Positions 1 through 10,437 of a stretch of 64,000 nucleotides of DNA are shown one piece after another; the first letter of the stretch is position 1, and every line of letters starts with the position of its first letter. The stretch lies in NCBI GenBank assembly GCA_030706735.1, contig JAUZNZ010000006.1:111683-175682 (forward strand), written 5' to 3'. The notes under the pieces were generated by a model. The model worked only from the letters and a program-made list of their open reading frames with translations, was not told the origin of the DNA and ran no database searches. Made by a program: the position numbers and the translations under genes. Origin of the DNA: Bacteroidota bacterium (lineage in GTDB: Bacteria > Bacteroidota > Bacteroidia > Chitinophagales > Chitinophagaceae).

Positions 1-1
1 A

Positions 2-1480
2 CAGCAAAAAAAGAATATCGCCCTGCTATTCGACATGATACGAATGCAACGCGAACTGGGAGCCGCACTGGACAAGCTAAAAGACTTACAATCTTCCGAT
101 GGCGGCTTTCCCTGGTTCAAGGACGGCCCGGTTGACCGCTATATCACACAATATGTCGTGACGGGCATCGGCCGCTTGATAAAATTAAATGCCCTTCCGG
201 AGGACCTGGCGAAAAAGGCAACCCAAATTGCGGAAGCCGGATTACATTATGCAGATGAAAGGATCAAGCAAGACTATGCGGAACTCAAACAGCAGCTTAA
301 GCGGGGACCGGTATCTGCATATCCCGTGAGCGAGGTGATACAATACCTCTATATGCGGAGCTTTTTTCCGGACTTCGGTATCCGCGGCGACATTTTCCCC
401 GCGGTCAATGAATACCGCAAACGGGTAGGACGGTCCTGGCTGAAGGTGAATCGACAGTTGCAAGGGATGGTCGCCCTGGCCCTTTATCGGACCGGGGATG
501 TCCGCACGGCGAAAGAGATCGTGGCCTCATTAAAAGAGAATGCCATCTCTGACAACGAACAAGGCATGTACTGGAAGCAAACGGGGAATGCTTTTTATTG
601 GGATGACGCCCCAATCGAGACCCAGTCCCTGTTGATCGAAGTCTTCCGCGAGATCAGTCCCGACGGCACGATCGACTCAAAGCTCAAGACCTGGTTATTG
701 CGACAAAAGCAGACGCAGAGCTGGGCCACTACAAAAGCCACCGCTGATGCCTGCTATGCACTGTTGACCGGAGGCGGCGACTGGCTGAATGCCGAACCAG
801 AGGTAACGATACGACTTGGCGAGAAAACCATCTCTTCATCGGGAGGCGAAGAAGCCGGCAAGGCAAATGGCGTGGAAGTGGGGACGGGCTATTTCAAGAA
901 AGTTTTCGATGGGCCCTTCGTCCATCCTTCCATGGGCAATATCACCTTGTCCATGACAGGCGGTCCCGCCGGCGCCAGGCCTGCCTGGGGCGCCGTATAC
1001 TGGCAATATTTCGAGAACCTGGATAAGATCGTTCCGCCTGACGGCCAGGTTGCGCCTCTTCGTTTAAGCAAGAAGCTCTTTATAGAAAAGAATTCCGACA
1101 AAGGGCAGGTGCTGGAACCTGTCGAAGCCAATGGAACGCTAAAACCGGGCGATAAAGTGGTGGTCCGGATCGAGTTGCGGTCGGACAGGGACCTGGAATA
1201 CGTACATATGAAAGATATGCGAGGGGCATGCATGGAGCCGCTGGACGTAATGAGCGGATACAAATGGCAGGGAGGCCTGGGCTATTACGAGAGCACAAAG
1301 GACGCCAGCACGGATTTTTTCTTCGACAGGCTGCCTAAGGGCGTGTTTGTCTTTGAATATGCCGTATTCGTGGGCCAGGCCGGCAATTTCAGCAACGGGG
1401 TCACCAGCATCGAATGCATGTATGCGCCAGAATTTGCCTTCCATAGCGAAGGTATCCGGGTGAATGTGGAAAGGCCCTAA
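2..1480 (+). CDS. Alpha-2-macroglobulin-like protein, C-terminal part (5' end outside window)
   Basis: The frame is open from the first bases, so this is the last 492 residues of a larger protein. Bacterial alpha-2-macroglobulins are large envelope proteins thought to trap foreign proteases. The segment begins in the alpha-helical toroid region, with the family's GGFPWF pattern (SSDGGFPWFKDG), and ends in a beta-rich receptor-binding-like domain with the YAPEFAFHSEG motif near the C terminus, as in Bacteroidota members. No CGEQ thioester motif is present in the visible part, as in many Bacteroidota homologues. It overlaps or abuts the next gene, whose likely start lies 11 bases after this stop. 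The family call is good; the protein's substrate is unknown. Confidence 0.85.
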   Translation, partial: QQKKNIALLFDMIRMQRELGAALDKLKDLQSSDGGFPWFKDGPVDRYITQYVVTGIGRLIKLNALPEDLAKKATQIAEAGLHYADERIKQDYAELKQQLKRGPVSAYPVSEVIQYLYMRSFFPDFGIRGDIFPAVNEYRKRVGRSWLKVNRQLQGMVALALYRTGDVRTAKEIVASLKENAISDNEQGMYWKQTGNAFYWDDAPIETQSLLIEVFREISPDGTIDSKLKTWLLRQKQTQSWATTKATADACYALLTGGGDWLNAEPEVTIRLGEKTISSSGGEEAGKANGVEVGTGYFKKVFDGPFVHPSMGNITLSMTGGPAGARPAWGAVYWQYFENLDKIVPPDGQVAPLRLSKKLFIEKNSDKGQVLEPVEANGTLKPGDKVVVRIELRSDRDLEYVHMKDMRGACMEPLDVMSGYKWQGGLGYYESTKDASTDFFFDRLPKGVFVFEYAVFVGQAGNFSNGVTSIECMYAPEFAFHSEGIRVNVERP

Positions 1481-1490
1481 TTTTGGACAC

Positions 1491-2564
1491 ATGCAAACGG
1501 ACACATTGATCGTCGGCCAGGGTATTTGCGGCAGCATGCTGGCCTGGTGGCTAGAGCAGGCCGGCCTGTCCTTCGTGGTGATGGATGAACCGCGGCCCTT
1601 TACGGCATCCCGGGTCGCTGCCGGCCTGATCAACCCCGTTACGGGCCGGCGGATCGTTAAGACCTGGATGATCGATGAATTATTGCCGTTTGCGGTTAGT
1701 ACCTATCGGGAGATCGGCGCCACCCTGGGCATCGATTGTATCTCGCCGGCCAGGGTGATCGAGTTCTTTCCAACCCCGCAAATGCGCCATGCATTTCTGG
1801 ACCGTTATGCGGATGACCGGGAGCATCTCGTCCTCCCTGTCCATGAGGGAGATTGGAGGGCGCAATTCCAATATGATCTCGGATATGGCATAATCCGGGG
1901 TTGCCAGCTGGTCGATCTCCCGGCATTGCTTGAAGCAACCAGGAAACGCCTTAAGGAGCATGGACGATTGAGAGAAGAGCGGTTTGAACAGGGATCGTTG
2001 ATCACCGGGATAACGGACGTTCGATATAGGGACATTCAGGCCGGGCGGGTTATTTTTTGCGATGGCGTGGAAAGCACCGCGAATCCATTGTTCTCCAGGC
2101 TCCCCTTTGCACCGAATAAGGGGGAGTTCCTGATCATCGAGGCTTCGGACCTGGTGGGGAGGGGCGATATTCAAACGGTGTTCAAGAAGGGCATCAGTCT
2201 GGCGCCATGGAAGGAAGGATTATATTGGGTGGGCTCCTCCTACGAGTGGTCGTTCGACGAGGAAGGGCCAACCGAGTCTTTTCTGAAAAGGACCGGGGCG
2301 ATCCTGAAGGATTGGTTGAACGTTCCGTATAAGATTGTAGGGCATTATGCCTCAGTGCGTCCGGCCACGCTGGAGAGGAGGCCATTCGTAGGCTTTCACC
2401 CTTTGCACCCGCAAGTCGGCATCTTGAACGGAATGGGCACCAAGGGTTGTTCACTGGCGCCTTTTTTCTCGTATCAGCTTGTGGAGCATATCACCAAGGG
2501 GATAGCCATTCGTCCAGACGCCGACGTGCGGCGATTTACGAAGGTGCTGAGCCATTCTAGTTAG
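1491..2564 (+). CDS. FAD-dependent oxidoreductase (DAO family)
   Basis: This 357-residue protein starts with a dinucleotide-binding fold (TLIVGQGICGSMLAWWLE, then an acidic residue at the end of the second strand) followed by GLINPVTGRR, a pattern also found in the oxidase half of MnmC. It belongs to the D-amino-acid oxidase/glycine oxidase superfamily and probably oxidises a secondary amine. I chose the ATG at 1491 over the one at 1464, because the upstream nine residues overlap the previous gene and the Rossmann strand begins right after 1491. The C-terminal SVRPATLERRPFVG segment is typical of the family. The substrate cannot be read from the sequence. It ends convergently, overlapping the next gene by 8 bases. 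Confidence 0.8.
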   Translation: MQTDTLIVGQGICGSMLAWWLEQAGLSFVVMDEPRPFTASRVAAGLINPVTGRRIVKTWMIDELLPFAVSTYREIGATLGIDCISPARVIEFFPTPQMRHAFLDRYADDREHLVLPVHEGDWRAQFQYDLGYGIIRGCQLVDLPALLEATRKRLKEHGRLREERFEQGSLITGITDVRYRDIQAGRVIFCDGVESTANPLFSRLPFAPNKGEFLIIEASDLVGRGDIQTVFKKGISLAPWKEGLYWVGSSYEWSFDEEGPTESFLKRTGAILKDWLNVPYKIVGHYASVRPATLERRPFVGFHPLHPQVGILNGMGTKGCSLAPFFSYQLVEHITKGIAIRPDADVRRFTKVLSHSS

Positions 2565-3396
2565 CGGCCACTGAAGGAACGGAACGGCGGATGATCGTCG
2601 TACTGCCTTCGGGGAATTGGAGGGGATCCTGGTTAAGTACCCGGGACATAGCCTCGTAAAGAGCCGGAAGTTCGTGCCTGAACTGCACGGGGTTCTCAAA
2701 GAACACCTCGACGGATACAGCCCAAAACTCGTGGTAATTGGTTGATGCGTATTCCCCAAGGAGATTCTTGCGACCTTCCTGCATCGCCGTAAAAATGGGG
2801 CGGGCCACCTTGGAGAACTCGGTGAATTCCTTTTTGAAGTGCTTATCTTCTTCCGTCTGCGTCACAAAATTGACATAGGCCAGGGCGTGACCCATTTCAT
2901 GCAAGCCGACGTTACAATTGGCCGTTTGACCTGAAATGCCCTTTATAAAATTATCCCAGGAAAGGTAGATGCCGGTCTGATCGACGTGGCCCATGAACGG
3001 CCGGGAATAAAAGCCATAGTGGTAATCGTCCCTGAGGATGAAGATATCATCGAAGTAGTTGAGTTTGAACTTGTCAAGGCCAAACGTGAGCTGCACGGCA
3101 GCGGCGCTGACCAGGATGGGCATTTCTGTATTCGCCTGCACCTCGATATAGTGGAAATGCTTGGACTGCTGAAATTGGTAGGTACGAAACAGAAATTTGC
3201 GCTGTTCGTCGAGGCCAAGGCGGTTATAATATCCGAAATAGCGGGAAACGACGGAGTGATAAAAGGTTTCCCTGGCGATGAACTTCTTAAACTGTTGCCG
3301 GGTATATAGGCGCTGAAAAAGCGCAGTGACCGGACGATTCAGAACAAGCACCCCCAAGACCAAAGAAGCAATGACAATGATTTCCATAAGGTTCAT
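2557..3396 (-). CDS. MtfA-like zinc peptidase (M90 family), membrane-anchored
   Basis: This 279-residue protein has one N-terminal membrane helix (residues 4-20) and a zinc-binding HEMGH motif at residues 166-170, with a downstream YHEFWAVSVEVFFENP segment that can supply the third ligand. This layout matches the MtfA/M90 family of metallopeptidases. In E. coli MtfA interacts with the glucose regulator Mlc, but such a partner is not expected in Bacteroidota, so the role here is open. The active site probably faces the cytoplasm or periplasm next to the inner membrane; the orientation cannot be decided by eye. It is convergent with the oxidoreductase gene. Confidence 0.82.
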   Translation of the reverse strand: MNLMEIIVIASLVLGVLVLNRPVTALFQRLYTRQQFKKFIARETFYHSVVSRYFGYYNRLGLDEQRKFLFRTYQFQQSKHFHYIEVQANTEMPILVSAAAVQLTFGLDKFKLNYFDDIFILRDDYHYGFYSRPFMGHVDQTGIYLSWDNFIKGISGQTANCNVGLHEMGHALAYVNFVTQTEEDKHFKKEFTEFSKVARPIFTAMQEGRKNLLGEYASTNYHEFWAVSVEVFFENPVQFRHELPALYEAMSRVLNQDPLQFPEGSTTIIRRSVPSVAAN

Positions 3397-3653
3397 TTTT
3401 CTTTTTGCTAGAATCGATTGCTACAATCGGGTCTTACATTGGTCTTGGATACAGAACTACGGGTTTCGAATTAGAGAGGAAAGCCTATAGGTGGGTTTAA
3501 TCAAGAGGAATGAATCATACGGATTGAGAACAAGATAGAAATAATTTTCAAAAACAAAAAGTCCGGCTGGATGGAATTTACACGATTTTTGCAACGGTTT
3601 GATAATCAGTATCATTATGAATACAAGCGTGGGAGATCCGTCACCAATCCGCT

Positions 3654-3684
3654 TTGAAACGTTCTGCATTTTAAATTACCTTTG
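3654..3684 (+). promoter_or_regulatory. Bacteroidota-type promoter of aspS
   Basis: A TTG at 3654-3656 and TACCTTTG at 3677-3684 are separated by 20 bases, which matches the -33 TTG / -7 TAnnTTTG promoter of Bacteroidota. The aspS start codon lies 28 bases downstream. The rest of the 315-base gap (3397-3711) shows nothing else I can name. Confidence 0.75.
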
Positions 3685-3711
3685 CCCCTCTCATTAAATG
3701 GATTTAACGAA

Positions 3712-5553
3712 ATGTACAGGACGCATACCTGCGGGGAATTAAGAAAGGAGCATAACGGCTTGGAGATCGTGCTGGCGGGCTGGGTACAGACCGTACGGAA
3801 GTTTGGAAGCATTAGTTTCATCGATCTGCGCGACCGGTATGGCGTGACCCAGCTATTATTTGGCGAAGAACTGAATAAGGAACTGACGGAAAGTCCGTTA
3901 GGCAGGGAATACGTGTTACAGGTGAGGGGTACGGTCAGCGAAAGGAGCAGTAAGAATGCCAACCTGGCCACAGGAGATATTGAGATCAATGTGCGGTCCT
4001 TTTCGATCCTCAACAAATCGGTTACCCCGCCTTTTACCATACAGGATGACACGGATGGGGGCGACGATCTGCGGATGAAGTATCGATACCTGGACCTTCG
4101 CCGTCAGGCAGTAAAAAAGAACCTGGAATTGCGTTATGCTGTCGGGCGGGCGGCAAGGAATTATCTTCATGAGCATCAATTCATGGATCTGGAAACCCCT
4201 TTTCTGATCAAATCGACCCCGGAGGGGGCCCGCGATTTTGTCGTGCCTTCCCGGATGAACCCCGGCCAGTTCTATGCTTTGCCGCAATCTCCGCAGACCT
4301 TCAAGCAATTGCTGATGGTCAGCGGCTATGATCGCTATTATCAGATCGTCAAGTGTTTCCGGGACGAGGACCTCCGGGCAGACCGGCAGCCTGAATTCAC
4401 ACAGATCGACTGCGAGATGAGTTTCGTGGAACAAGAGGATATCCTGTCCATGTTTGAAGGGATGATCAGGCATATTTTCCGGGAGGTAAAGGGCATCGAC
4501 TACAGCGAAAAAGTGGTTCGGATGACCTGGGAAGAAGCGATGTGGCAATACGGGAATGACAAGCCGGACATCCGTTTTGGGATGAAAATACTCAACCTGA
4601 AATCTGCTTTTGTCGCTGACGGGGGTCAGGTCGCAAGGGGTGAACTGATCGCCGGCGCGGGTTTCGGCGTATTCGACCAAGCCGAGACGGTACTCGCCAT
4701 TGCCGTGCCGGGATGCAGTGAATATACCCGCAAACAGACAGACGAGCTGACCGAATGGGTCAAACGCCCGCAGATCGGCATGCAGGGCCTGGTTACCATC
4801 CGGTATAACCAGGATGGCAGCCTGAAAAGCAGCGTCGATAAATTCTTTGGGCAGGATAAGCTAAAGGCCATTGCGGAGGCTGCCGGGGCCGAACCCGGCG
4901 ATCTCCTACTCATCCTCGCCGGAAGGGAGGAAAGAACGCGCAAGGCAACCAGCGAGTTACGCCTGGAAATGGGGAAACGGCTGGGCCTGCGTCGGGAGAA
5001 CGAATTCAAATTATTGTGGGTTCTCGATTTCCCCCTGTTCGAATATGCTGAAGAAGACAATCGATGGGTCGCACGTCATCACCCCTTCACTTCACCCAAA
5101 CCCTCGGACATTCCAGTTATGATCGGAAATGATCCGCGCATTGCAGATGCCGATAAGTATCTGGAGCATCCGTATGCGAGGATCAAAGCGAATGCATACG
5201 ACATGGTACTGAACGGGAACGAGATCGGGGGCGGTTCGATACGGATCTACCAGCGGGAATTGCAGGAAAGGATGTTCGCTGCCCTTGGGATGAGCAAGGA
5301 GGAGGCGCTGCATAAATTCGGCTTTTTACTGGGGGCTTTCGAATATGGCGCGCCGCCGCATGGAGGCATCGCCTTTGGGTTCGACCGGCTCTGTGCGATC
5401 CTGGGCGGCAGTGAAAGCATTCGCGACTTTATCGCCTTCCCGAAAAACAATAGTGGGCGCGATGTGATGCTGGATGCGCCTGCCACCATCGACAAAAAGC
5501 AATTGATTGAACTGGGCATAATTTCCATCCGGCCGGAGGGAGAACAATCATGA
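3712..5553 (+). CDS. aspS: Aspartate--tRNA ligase
   Basis: The 613-residue protein charges tRNA-Asp with aspartate in the cytoplasm. The order is an N-terminal OB-fold anticodon-binding domain (residues 1-110), the class II catalytic core, a bacterial GAD insertion (about 290-420) and the rest of the core. Motif 2 is visible as [19 protein letters not shown] and motif 3 as GIAFGFDRL. The ATG at 3712 begins [10 protein letters not shown], the usual start of bacterial AspRS; an upstream ATG at 3682 lies on top of the promoter -7 box and is rejected. The stop overlaps the start of the next gene (ATGA), so the two are probably cotranscribed. Confidence 0.97.
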   Translation: MYRTHTCGELRKEHNGLEIVLAGWVQTVRKFGSISFIDLRDRYGVTQLLFGEELNKELTESPLGREYVLQVRGTVSERSSKNANLATGDIEINVRSFSILNKSVTPPFTIQDDTDGGDDLRMKYRYLDLRRQAVKKNLELRYAVGRAARNYLHEHQFMDLETPFLIKSTPEGARDFVVPSRMNPGQFYALPQSPQTFKQLLMVSGYDRYYQIVKCFRDEDLRADRQPEFTQIDCEMSFVEQEDILSMFEGMIRHIFREVKGIDYSEKVVRMTWEEAMWQYGNDKPDIRFGMKILNLKSAFVADGGQVARGELIAGAGFGVFDQAETVLAIAVPGCSEYTRKQTDELTEWVKRPQIGMQGLVTIRYNQDGSLKSSVDKFFGQDKLKAIAEAAGAEPGDLLLILAGREERTRKATSELRLEMGKRLGLRRENEFKLLWVLDFPLFEYAEEDNRWVARHHPFTSPKPSDIPVMIGNDPRIADADKYLEHPYARIKANAYDMVLNGNEIGGGSIRIYQRELQERMFAALGMSKEEALHKFGFLLGAFEYGAPPHGGIAFGFDRLCAILGGSESIRDFIAFPKNNSGRDVMLDAPATIDKKQLIELGIISIRPEGEQS

Positions 5554-6029
5554 GGATCGTATTAAAAATATCCACGGTACTCTCGTGGATCAACCTGGTC
5601 ATCGGAGGATTACTTACTCTCCTGGGGCTTCTTACGGTTCTGACCGCGAGAAATTTTTCCATGCTGATCATGCCACTCTTTTTTTCCTCCATTATCCTTC
5701 ACAGCTATGCCGCCCTGCAATTGCGCCGGAGTATCATAAATCCAACCCGGCCGCTCAGTTCGCAAACACCCACCGGCATCCGCTTCATCGGCGCGGTGGC
5801 TTTGTTCTTCGGGATCGGGGCTTTTGCAAATAGTATCGCGTTGCTTCAGAACTCAAGGGAATACCTGAAAGTGATCCAGCCGGGATTGCCTGAAGGCTTC
5901 CATTTCGGGTTGCGGGAATTAAGGCTGACAGGGATAATTACTCTCTTAGTGGGCTCCGGCATCGCGCTCAACGTGATGCTTAATTTCAGGCTGCTCCGCT
6001 GGTATTACTTAATGAAAGGGATGATGTAG
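5550..6029 (+). CDS. Hypothetical four-helix membrane protein
   Basis: The 159-residue protein has about four membrane-spanning segments (residues 8-30, 36-55, 78-100 and 128-150) joined by short loops, and no recognisable catalytic motif. Its ATG overlaps the aspS stop by four bases, so it is translationally coupled to aspS. I do not recognise the family. The position next to a housekeeping gene does not by itself imply a role in translation. Confidence 0.7.
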   Translation: MRIVLKISTVLSWINLVIGGLLTLLGLLTVLTARNFSMLIMPLFFSSIILHSYAALQLRRSIINPTRPLSSQTPTGIRFIGAVALFFGIGAFANSIALLQNSREYLKVIQPGLPEGFHFGLRELRLTGIITLLVGSGIALNVMLNFRLLRWYYLMKGMM

Positions 6030-6030
6030 C

Positions 6031-7401
6031 CTATTTCCGGCCTTTGACCCAAACAATCAGACCAAAAAGGACAATGAAGGCCCCGATGCATAGGAGGATA
6101 TTTTCGACAGGGCCCGAAGTCCTGCTCTTGCCGAGGTTATTTCTACACTCCGCGATATATCCATAGATGCCGGGATAGCCGTCATTCAGCTTGCGGACCG
6201 CCTCGAACTGCTTTAATGCCGCCCCAAAATATTGCCTGTCAAAATAATAGAGGCCGCTTGCAAATAATTCGGAAGCTTTACTGGGGCGCGGTGAAATGCC
6301 CGCACTGTCCAGATATTCGTCGAGGATCGCCACAGGCACGGCAAAATTCAGCCCGGCCGCAAGACCTCCTGTATTCTCGATGCTTCCGAAGGTCGTCAAC
6401 CCAACTACCTCCCCCTCATCATTGCACACGGGGCCGCCACTACTGCCATGATTGATATTCGCATCCATCTGGATCACCGGCCATCCGTTGACCGATTTCT
6501 TTATCGCGCTGACAATGCCGGTAGTCAAGGTGGGTTCGATTGCTGATTCAGCCGACACATAATCGTTGTGCGTGACCGGACCGGGATAACCATATACAAA
6601 CAGCTGCGCCCCCACTTCAGGCAAGCGTATGCCTGCAAGAGGAAGTACCGGCATCTGACCTTCCGTTTCGATCTTCAGAATGGCAATATCCTTTCCCGGC
6701 ATCGGCTGCCCTTTGATGATGATCGAAGCCGGTTTCTCCACGCTTTCAGGTTCCGTACGCTCACGATCGCTCCGATAGACCACATAGATATTTTTTCTGA
6801 GATCATAGAGCACCATCGAGAAAAGCCGGGAATAGACCGATGAGTACGTCTCATAGAGCAAGCTGCGCTGCTGGTCGGTAAAGGTGGTAGCCCAGGAACT
6901 CTCCAAAGCTGAAATATTGGCATCGGTGATCTGCCGGAAAGCGGTAAGGATGAACTGCCTCCGGATGAAGGCATTGTCCCTGTCGATCATGTGACAGTTC
7001 GTTGCCACATAGCCGTCCCCCGTCAGGAAGAAGCCGGTTCCCGTGGCCGTGATCTGTTCCGGCTGTTTGATGTAATCGAAGGTGGTCTGAATATAACGGG
7101 CGGGATTATTGTTAAGCTCTTTCAATACGATGTCAAGTTTTTGTTCCGCAAGCACCCCCCCGCCATTGTCGAGCTTCTGAATGGAATCCAGGAGCCTATT
7201 GAACGCCCGTTGGTCCATCTTCATATTATTCACATACACGTTGGCGCTATATTCCGTGCGGATCATGACCACGCCGGAGCGGTTACGGGCATAATTTTCC
7301 GAGCCCGACAGCCGTGTTCTTCCTTCCTGGCCTTCGGTTCGAATGCCGGTCGCCAGGAGAAGGAGCCCAATGAAAATCTGCATCCGCGACATACCCGCCA
7401 T
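6031..7401 (-). CDS. Trypsin-like serine protease with C-terminal membrane anchor
   Basis: This 456-residue protein has an N-terminal signal peptide (residues 5-25), a chymotrypsin-fold domain and a C-terminal membrane helix (about 430-450). The catalytic triad can be read as His137 (ATNCHMID), Asp238 (GKDIAILKI) and Ser321 (HGSSGGPV), which is the HtrA/S1C-like arrangement. A roughly 90-residue insertion rich in charged residues separates His and Asp. No PDZ domain follows; instead a short TPR-like helical stretch (ASELFASGLYYFDRQYFGAAL) precedes the anchor. It probably works in the periplasm, tethered to the inner membrane. The target is unknown. It is divergent from rarA. Confidence 0.78.
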   Translation of the reverse strand: MAGMSRMQIFIGLLLLATGIRTEGQEGRTRLSGSENYARNRSGVVMIRTEYSANVYVNNMKMDQRAFNRLLDSIQKLDNGGGVLAEQKLDIVLKELNNNPARYIQTTFDYIKQPEQITATGTGFFLTGDGYVATNCHMIDRDNAFIRRQFILTAFRQITDANISALESSWATTFTDQQRSLLYETYSSVYSRLFSMVLYDLRKNIYVVYRSDRERTEPESVEKPASIIIKGQPMPGKDIAILKIETEGQMPVLPLAGIRLPEVGAQLFVYGYPGPVTHNDYVSAESAIEPTLTTGIVSAIKKSVNGWPVIQMDANINHGSSGGPVCNDEGEVVGLTTFGSIENTGGLAAGLNFAVPVAILDEYLDSAGISPRPSKASELFASGLYYFDRQYFGAALKQFEAVRKLNDGYPGIYGYIAECRNNLGKSRTSGPVENILLCIGAFIVLFGLIVWVKGRK

Positions 7402-7461
7402 TTTGAAGTAAAAACTGGAAAAAGGGCTAACTTGTTGTACTATTGACGTTTAAATTTTGTT

Positions 7462-8727
7462 ATGAATTCTCCGCAAGCTCCGCTGGCCGAACGACTTCGT
7501 CCCCAGACGCTGGATCAGCTGGTCGGACAGGAGCATCTAACCGGCAAATCTAGCGTATTACGGACTGCCATTGAGCAAGGAAAGCCCCCTTCCATGATCC
7601 TCTGGGGACCGCCGGGTACGGGAAAGACCACTATTGCAGGCATCATCGCCAATACGTTGAATGCTCCCTTCTATACGCTCAGCGCGATCTCGTCGGGAGT
7701 TAAAGACGTGAGGGAAGCTATATCGGAGGCCAGGGATAAGTCGCGCGCCATTCTGTTCATCGACGAGATCCACCGGTTCAATAAAGGGCAGCAGGACGCT
7801 CTGCTGGGCGCAGTAGAAAAGGGGATCGTGACCCTTATTGGCGCCACGACCGAAAACCCATCCTTCGAGGTAAATAGCGCCCTGCTGAGCCGATGCCAGG
7901 TGTACATCCTGAAGCCACTGACGGAAGGCGATCTCATTCGTCTCCTGGAGAATGCCCTGAAACAGGATGAATTCCTGAAGGGATTGAACGTAGAATTGAA
8001 AGAGACCGAGGCCCTGGTCACTATCTCCGGAGGCGATGCACGTAAATTGCTTAACCTGCTCGAATTGGTTTGCACCGTAGCCGGCCCGGGCGCGGTAATC
8101 ACCGATGAGCGTGTCATGGAGATCGCGCAACAGCGTATTGCACTCTACGATAAGCAGGGAGAACAACACTATGATATCATTTCGGCATTTATCAAGTCAA
8201 TACGAGGCAGTGATCCAAATGCTGCCGTCTATTGGCTGGCGCGGATGGTCGAAGGCGGCGAGGATGTGAAATTCATAGCACGCAGACTCGTGATCCTGGC
8301 GAGCGAGGATATCGGCAATGCCAATCCGAATGCCCTATTGTTGGCGAATGCAGGCTTTGAAGCGGTCAACAAGATCGGATACCCGGAATCTTCACTCATC
8401 TTATCACAGTGTGCGACCTATCTGGCCTCTTCACCAAAGAGCAATTCAGCGACCATCGCAATCGGAGCCGCACAGGCAGCCGTACGCGAGAAAGGCGACC
8501 TGCCCGTGCCATTGCATATCAGGAATGCGCCGACCAGGCTCATGAAGGATCTGAACTATGGGAAGGGCTATGAATACAGCCATATTTATGAGAAGAACTT
8601 CTCACCTCAGGAATACCTGCCTTCGGCGATAGCGGGTACAAAGTTCTATGAGCCCGGCGCCAATGCGCGTGAAGAGGAATTGAGAAAATTCCTGCGTAGT
8701 CTCTGGCAGGATAAGTATGGATATTGA
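7462..8727 (+). CDS. rarA: Replication-associated recombination protein A (AAA+ ATPase)
   Basis: The 421-residue protein belongs to the RarA/MgsA/WRNIP1 family of clamp-loader-like AAA+ ATPases that act at stalled replication forks. Walker A is GPPGTGKTT at about residues 49-57, Walker B is [14 protein letters not shown], and sensor 1 lies in [12 protein letters not shown], a RarA hallmark. The C-terminal part contains the RarA tetramerisation region, with the typical end of ARKFYEP-like character ([15 protein letters not shown]). Start, length and conserved order all match the family. Confidence 0.95.
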   Translation: MNSPQAPLAERLRPQTLDQLVGQEHLTGKSSVLRTAIEQGKPPSMILWGPPGTGKTTIAGIIANTLNAPFYTLSAISSGVKDVREAISEARDKSRAILFIDEIHRFNKGQQDALLGAVEKGIVTLIGATTENPSFEVNSALLSRCQVYILKPLTEGDLIRLLENALKQDEFLKGLNVELKETEALVTISGGDARKLLNLLELVCTVAGPGAVITDERVMEIAQQRIALYDKQGEQHYDIISAFIKSIRGSDPNAAVYWLARMVEGGEDVKFIARRLVILASEDIGNANPNALLLANAGFEAVNKIGYPESSLILSQCATYLASSPKSNSATIAIGAAQAAVREKGDLPVPLHIRNAPTRLMKDLNYGKGYEYSHIYEKNFSPQEYLPSAIAGTKFYEPGANAREEELRKFLRSLWQDKYGY

Positions 8728-8757
8728 CTATCAGATCAAAAATTTCGACTGTCCGTT

Positions 8758-9207
8758 ATGGTATGGATCTTCAAAAAATTCGATGAATTGACGCCCTCCG
8801 AGTTATATGCCGCGCTGGCTTTGCGAAGCGAAGTATTTGTAGTGGAGCAACATTGTATTTTCCAGGATATGGACAACAGGGACCAGTTCTCGCATCATCT
8901 GTTGGGCTGGGAAGGAGACAAACTCCTTGCGTATGCGCGGATTGTGCCGCCCGGAGTCGCCTATGTGGAATCTTCGATAGGACGTATCGTAACTTCACCA
9001 TCGGCAAGAAGACAGAATATCGGCAGGGAGCTGGTAAGGCGCAGCATAGAGCTCTTATATACCCTTCATGGCAAGTCAGTTATACGCATCGGCGCACAAT
9101 ATTATCTACGGGATTTTTACGAGTCTTTCGGCTTTGATCAGGCGGGAGACATATACCTCGAAGATGGCATCGAACATATTGAAATGCTTCTCCTTACAAA
9201 TTCATAA
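8758..9207 (+). CDS. GNAT acyltransferase, ElaA family
   Basis: The 149-residue protein begins with the ElaA-type pattern of FDELTPSELYAALALRSEVFVVEQ, which I recognise from its shorter piece LRSEVFVVEQ, followed by the acetyl-CoA-binding region (GRIVTSPSARRQNIGRELV). ElaA proteins are small GCN5-related acetyltransferases with unknown substrates. The gene lies 30 bases after rarA and may share its transcript. Confidence 0.85.
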   Translation: MVWIFKKFDELTPSELYAALALRSEVFVVEQHCIFQDMDNRDQFSHHLLGWEGDKLLAYARIVPPGVAYVESSIGRIVTSPSARRQNIGRELVRRSIELLYTLHGKSVIRIGAQYYLRDFYESFGFDQAGDIYLEDGIEHIEMLLLTNS

Positions 9208-9355
9208 AAATTTTTCCACGAATGGGAAATTGGGGAATAAAATAGTTCGCTTTTTATACACAATTTAACATCCTTTTTTCGTTTCTTGTGTGATACCCCG
9301 GTTTCTGTAACAGGGAACCGGAATCCAAACCATCGGAAAACTAAATCTAATATTC

Positions 9356-10333
9356 ATGAAACAGAGTCTACACTCTTTGTTGCTGAAGTGTGTGTTCTTG
9401 CTGGTAGTAACTCTATCGCTGCATTTCCCCTCTTACAGCCAGGATGACCAAGGAATGATCGTTGAAGGCGGCATCACGGTAGGGCCCATGGTCTTTTTAG
9501 GTGACCTGGGCGGTCACTTCGGAAAAGGAACAACCTTTATCAAGGACTATAATATGGCAACCACCAAGATCGCCTTTGGCGCATTCGTGAGGGCCTATCC
9601 CCAACAGTGGCTGGGGTTCCGTTTATCTCTCAATTATGGACATATTGAAGGGGATGACGGCCTGATCAAAGGAAAAGGCGGCGATGAAGAAACGCGTCTT
9701 GCCCGAAACCTCAATTTTCGCTCCATTATTATGGAAGGCACCTTAATGGCGGAAGTCTACCCCACCGTATTCCTGGAAGACGAACCGGATGACGTGATGG
9801 GAAGGCTGAGGCCTTATGGAGTGATCGGCCTCGGGGTCTATCATTTCAATCCACAGGGCAGCTACGTCAATCCCGCAACGGGTGAGGTCGAGTGGGTGAA
9901 TCTCCAGCCCCTGCATACCGAGGGTCAGGGATTTCCCGAATATCCCGACCGCAAGAATTATTCCCTTACCCAGTTGAACATTCCGATGGGTGCGGGTATC
10001 AAATATTTCTTCAGCGAAGATCTGAACGTATCTTTCGAGGTCATCCACCGCAAATTATTCACTGACTATGTCGATGACGTGAGCACCAGGTATGTGGACC
10101 CGAACCTGTTCTCGAAGTACCTGTCGCCCTCGCAGGCAGTGATCGCGAAGGCCATATCAAACAAGAGCGTGAGCGGATATAATACCCCCGGTTATGGAGT
10201 CAATGAGAGAAGGGGTGATCCGCATCAGAATGACGCCTATTTTACGGCCGGCTTTACCGTGGCGTTCCGGATCAACGGCAGCAGCTCAGAACGCTGGAGG
10301 AATTCGACCCACTGTCCGTTGTTGAGATTCTAA
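9356..10333 (+). CDS. Outer-membrane beta-barrel-like protein
   Basis: The 325-residue protein has a clear signal peptide (residues 1-29, ending at SYSQ) and then alternating hydrophobic strands that begin with GGITVGPMVFLGDLGG, a pattern seen in DUF6089-like and related Bacteroidota outer-membrane barrels. It probably forms a small barrel in the outer membrane. No ligand or enzymatic site is visible. Upstream, 9297-9323 can form an imperfect hairpin (CCGGTT/AACCGG arms) in the 5' leader. Just downstream, around 10350-10370, there is a hairpin with a TTCG loop that may stop transcription. Confidence 0.7.
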   Translation: MKQSLHSLLLKCVFLLVVTLSLHFPSYSQDDQGMIVEGGITVGPMVFLGDLGGHFGKGTTFIKDYNMATTKIAFGAFVRAYPQQWLGFRLSLNYGHIEGDDGLIKGKGGDEETRLARNLNFRSIIMEGTLMAEVYPTVFLEDEPDDVMGRLRPYGVIGLGVYHFNPQGSYVNPATGEVEWVNLQPLHTEGQGFPEYPDRKNYSLTQLNIPMGAGIKYFFSEDLNVSFEVIHRKLFTDYVDDVSTRYVDPNLFSKYLSPSQAVIAKAISNKSVSGYNTPGYGVNERRGDPHQNDAYFTAGFTVAFRINGSSSERWRNSTHCPLLRF

Positions 10334-10437
10334 GAATGATTTTCCTGTCTTTCGCCTTCGGGCGGAAGGCTGAAGGCTTAAGATATTGTTGATCCGTACC
10401 CTATTTTTTTTATTGATCGGAAACGATCGATAGGCTC

